Below the pieces are notes generated by a model. The model was given only the letters and a program-made list of their open reading frames with translations. It did no database searches and was not told where the DNA came from. A stretch of 6,740 bases of DNA, from contig JBNGDW010000077.1 of the NCBI GenBank assembly GCA_049975325.1, positions 1-6,740 on the forward strand, read 5' to 3'. How positions within the stretch are numbered: the first letter of the stretch is position 1; each line of letters begins with the position of its first letter. This DNA is from JBNGDW01 sp049975325 (GTDB lineage: Bacteria; Cloacimonadota; Cloacimonadia; JGIOTU-2; JBNGDW01). Below, in pieces: positions 4,898 to 6,740 of this stretch. The position numbers and the translations under genes were made by a program.

Positions 4898-6740
4898 TCA
4901 TCTTATCAGAATCATCTTTTTTACAGCCGATTCTTCTCCAAGAGAAAGCTTAGCAAAATAAATCCCACTCGGCATTTGCTTGCCATAAGCATCCTTCCCA
5001 TCCCAAACTACCTCGTTAATTTTTAATTTTAAATTTTCAATTTTTAATTCGCGAATGCGTTGTCCTTTTATATTATAAATCTCTATTTCTGCATCATCTT
5101 TGTAGTGCGGAGGTATACTAAATGAGATTGTGGTGGAGGTAGAGAAAGGATTGGGGGAAGTTTGGTATAGTTTTATTGTTGAGCTGAGAGTTGGGGGGTT
5201 ATTGATGCCATAATAATTATCAGGTGGATCAGTGGTAAACTTAATCGCAAGATTATTTTGGAGCTGGGTAGCACTTTGAGGGTAAATATTTGCATAAGTA
5301 TAAAGCACACCGTCAGACTGGTCTAAATTTTCAATCCCTACAGTGGCATAATTACTTACTGCATCTGGATTACTCACTGTATGATAGTTGAACTGAACCT
5401 CGCCATTCCCATCTATAGTGGGATAAGTTTGAGGATTAAAAAGAATTACTTGAAATTTTTCTATAGATTCTTCATCATAGTTATTCACGCAGTTGTTCCA
5501 TTCTATAATAAAGATATCCTCATTAGCAGCATAATTATAGCAAAGTCTCATCTTTTCTTCATTTGCTCCGATTAGGTCATCCCAGAAAGGAGCTACCATA
5601 GCATAAGGTCCCAACGCAGCTGGTATATTCCAGTTCCGAAAATTAGTCATCCATGTAGGCTTAAATGAGATCCATCCATTTGAGCAAATTGTAACGCTAT
5701 CAAAGGCTTCATCATAGTAGGTAAAGCTAAATGGGAGTGGAATAGTAACAGAACAATCATCATCCAGCAGGGCAACTGACCCGGTTCCACCTTGTTCAGG
5801 GTCTATCTCATACCAGCAGTATTCCGGGCATTCATCGTATCCTTCATCATAACTATCATAGGCAAAGTAGCCAAAATTATCAGGACCTGTGGGAGCGGTG
5901 TTGTCCGCCTCACCAATTTCAAGGGAAAATTGGACAAGCGCAATAAGTCCATTGCCAGAGGCTAACTCAAGATTAAAAGGAATGTTTCTGCCGATATAGC
6001 AGTCTGGTTTTGCGTAAACTGCAAAGTTTGTAGTACCTGTTTCTCCAGGTGCAATCGTTCCAAAATTGCCAGTTGAGTCGGTAATCTCCACTGCATCGGT
6101 GGAAGAATTTAGCACTCCTGTTAATTCATTTCCTCCAAGAGAGCCTATATTCTTAATTGATACTAAGAGCTCTCTTCCCTCGCCCGGGTCTAAAATTCCA
6201 TTATCATCTTCGATAACTATCACTTCTTGAACTTCAAACACTAATCCACTTACCAGGATTTCAAATTTTGCAGTGCTTCCATCAGAGATTATAAGTGTAA
6301 ACTCCAAGATCTGGCTGTCCGGGCATTGGGAGAGGATTTCAAATTGATAATTCTGGATAGCTGTTTCTCCTGAGCCTATGCTACCATAATTTGCTATTGA
6401 GTCTGTAAGGTTAACGAAAGGATTGTTAGTAGTCAATTCTGCTGAGACGGATGTTGCCTCCTGAGAGCCATAGTTTTTTAAAGTGATTGCAATATTAATC
6501 TCCTCACCAGGATTAGGTGACTTGTCCATTTCAAACTCATATAATCCGATATCTATTGGTTCTATAACCACATTAATAGAATCAATCAGGGGAAGATAAT
6601 TGGGCTTTGTTGCGGTTATCTCTATAATTCCAGTAGTTTCTGGTTCAAGATACATGGTTACAGAGCCGTTTTCAACTACCCTGATATTGTAGAATTCGTT
6701 TTCTTTTCGTGCTGTGATTATAGCACCATCCAGTCCAGGA
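4898..6740 (-). CDS. Secreted gingipain-like (C25-associated) protein with T9SS sorting domain, C-terminal part
   Basis: The frame is open from the right edge (6739) to TGA 4900-4898, about 613 codons. Met at 6655 is internal: the upstream codons continue the same Ig-like fold (PGLDGAIITARKENEF, then ITATKPNYLPLID), so the true start lies beyond the window. Counting from that Met: an Ig-like end (1-32) of the kind that follows C25 peptidase domains; two PGE-type Ig modules (about 33-136 with NPGEEINIAITLKNYG, and 138-247 with DDNGILDPGEGRELLVSIKN); a nidogen-like beta sandwich (about 258-475, PLPFSFTYYDEAFDSVTICS, APFWDDL, FIIEWNNC, YATVGIEN, NLAIKFTT); and a T9SS type A sorting domain (498-585, SPNPFSTSTTISFSIP, EIEIYNIKGQRI, VVWDGKDAYGKQ, SGIYFAKL, KKMILIR). 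The protein is expected to cross the outer membrane via T9SS, with its tail cleaved. A catalytic peptidase domain is predicted upstream but not seen; it may instead be a non-enzymatic surface protein. Confidence 0.85.
   Translation of the reverse strand, partial: PGLDGAIITARKENEFYNIRVVENGSVTMYLEPETTGIIEITATKPNYLPLIDSINVVIEPIDIGLYEFEMDKSPNPGEEINIAITLKNYGSQEATSVSAELTTNNPFVNLTDSIANYGSIGSGETAIQNYQFEILSQCPDSQILEFTLIISDGSTAKFEILVSGLVFEVQEVIVIEDDNGILDPGEGRELLVSIKNIGSLGGNELTGVLNSSTDAVEITDSTGNFGTIAPGETGTTNFAVYAKPDCYIGRNIPFNLELASGNGLIALVQFSLEIGEADNTAPTGPDNFGYFAYDSYDEGYDECPEYCWYEIDPEQGGTGSVALLDDDCSVTIPLPFSFTYYDEAFDSVTICSNGWISFKPTWMTNFRNWNIPAALGPYAMVAPFWDDLIGANEEKMRLCYNYAANEDIFIIEWNNCVNNYDEESIEKFQVILFNPQTYPTIDGNGEVQFNYHTVSNPDAVSNYATVGIENLDQSDGVLYTYANIYPQSATQLQNNLAIKFTTDPPDNYYGINNPPTLSSTIKLYQTSPNPFSTSTTISFSIPPHYKDDAEIEIYNIKGQRIRELKIENLKLKINEVVWDGKDAYGKQMPSGIYFAKLSLGEESAVKKMILIR
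5016..5049. repeat. A/T-rich repeat-like tract translated inside the T9SS domain
   Basis: A 34-bp stretch made only of AATTTT-type units (TTAATTTT, TTAATTTT, AAATTTTC, AATTTTTAATT) with one C. On the coding (minus) strand it encodes about KIENLKLKIN (residues 538-547), placed between GQRIREL and EVVWDGKD, where sorting domains normally have a short variable turn. The right end abuts ATTCGCGAAT (5047-5056), a perfect 10-bp palindrome. Similar AATTTTTAATTTT strings occur as short interspersed repeats in FCB-group genomes to my knowledge; copy number in this genome is unknown. Confidence 0.5.

Noticed and set aside
4840..4951. A small TTG-start plus-strand frame (MQKPKGELVSSATAFLRNH...) with an AAGGAG site
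   Set aside because: About 37 codons, mostly antisense to the strongly supported T9SS domain, with no recognisable product; chance is the simpler explanation.
4871..5025. A GTG-start plus-strand frame over the T9SS tail
   Set aside because: It is fully antisense to conserved sorting-domain codons, and the spacing from the nearest GGAG (12 nt) is poor.
1..6740. CRISPR array, tRNA/rRNA gene, insertion sequence or phage remnant
   Set aside because: No regularly spaced repeats, cloverleaf, transposase motif, terminal inverted repeat or phage-type gene was seen on either strand.

Overview
The window looks like chromosomal DNA from an uncultured, low-GC (about 40% by eye) member of the Fibrobacterota-Chlorobiota-Bacteroidota (FCB) side of the bacterial tree. 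Candidatus Cloacimonadota or a neighbouring candidate phylum is my best guess. The main clue is the right-hand gene, which ends in a type IX secretion (T9SS) sorting domain of the kind with the FlgD-like wording WDGKDAYGK...SGIYFAKL. Upstream of that it carries PGE-type Ig modules and a nidogen-like sandwich, an arrangement I associate with gingipain-like secreted proteins of these lineages. A Bacteroidota-style promoter match (TTTG-N19-TAGGTTTT) between the divergent genes fits this but does not prove it. TGA is used as an ordinary stop codon.

Layout. Positions 1-1985 hold a tightly packed leftward operon of three overlapping genes: a DusB-type tRNA-dihydrouridine synthase, then a TPR-repeat protein (8-nt overlap), then the first 46 codons of a YbbR/CdaR-like membrane-anchored protein (4-nt ATGA overlap), which runs off the left edge and is too short for an ordinary ORF cutoff. 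Positions 1986-2084 are a divergent control region with a promoter candidate for the leftward operon and a 15-bp palindrome overlapping it. Positions 2085-4815 hold a rightward group: queC (7-cyano-7-deazaguanine synthase), gpsA (NAD(P)+ glycerol-3-phosphate dehydrogenase) and a 10-helix EamA/DMT-family transporter whose start lies inside the end of gpsA. Positions 4816-4897 are a short convergent spacer with a GC-rich patch and no clear terminator. Positions 4898-6740 are the C-terminal part of a large secreted protein on the minus strand, open to the right edge.

Function. Two tRNA-modification genes (dihydrouridine and the queuosine/archaeosine precursor) sit head to head over one 99-bp control region, so their expression could be linked. 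gpsA makes sn-glycerol 3-phosphate for phospholipids. The rest of the rightward group is probably a housekeeping transcription unit rather than one pathway. The right-hand gene is a cell-surface or secreted product and probably an unrelated unit.

I found no defence island, mobile element, CRISPR array, RNA gene or clearly new system. The most unusual items are a short A/T-rich interspersed-repeat-like tract translated in frame inside the sorting domain, the palindrome-over-promoter layout, and the nested ATG/GTG start of gpsA.
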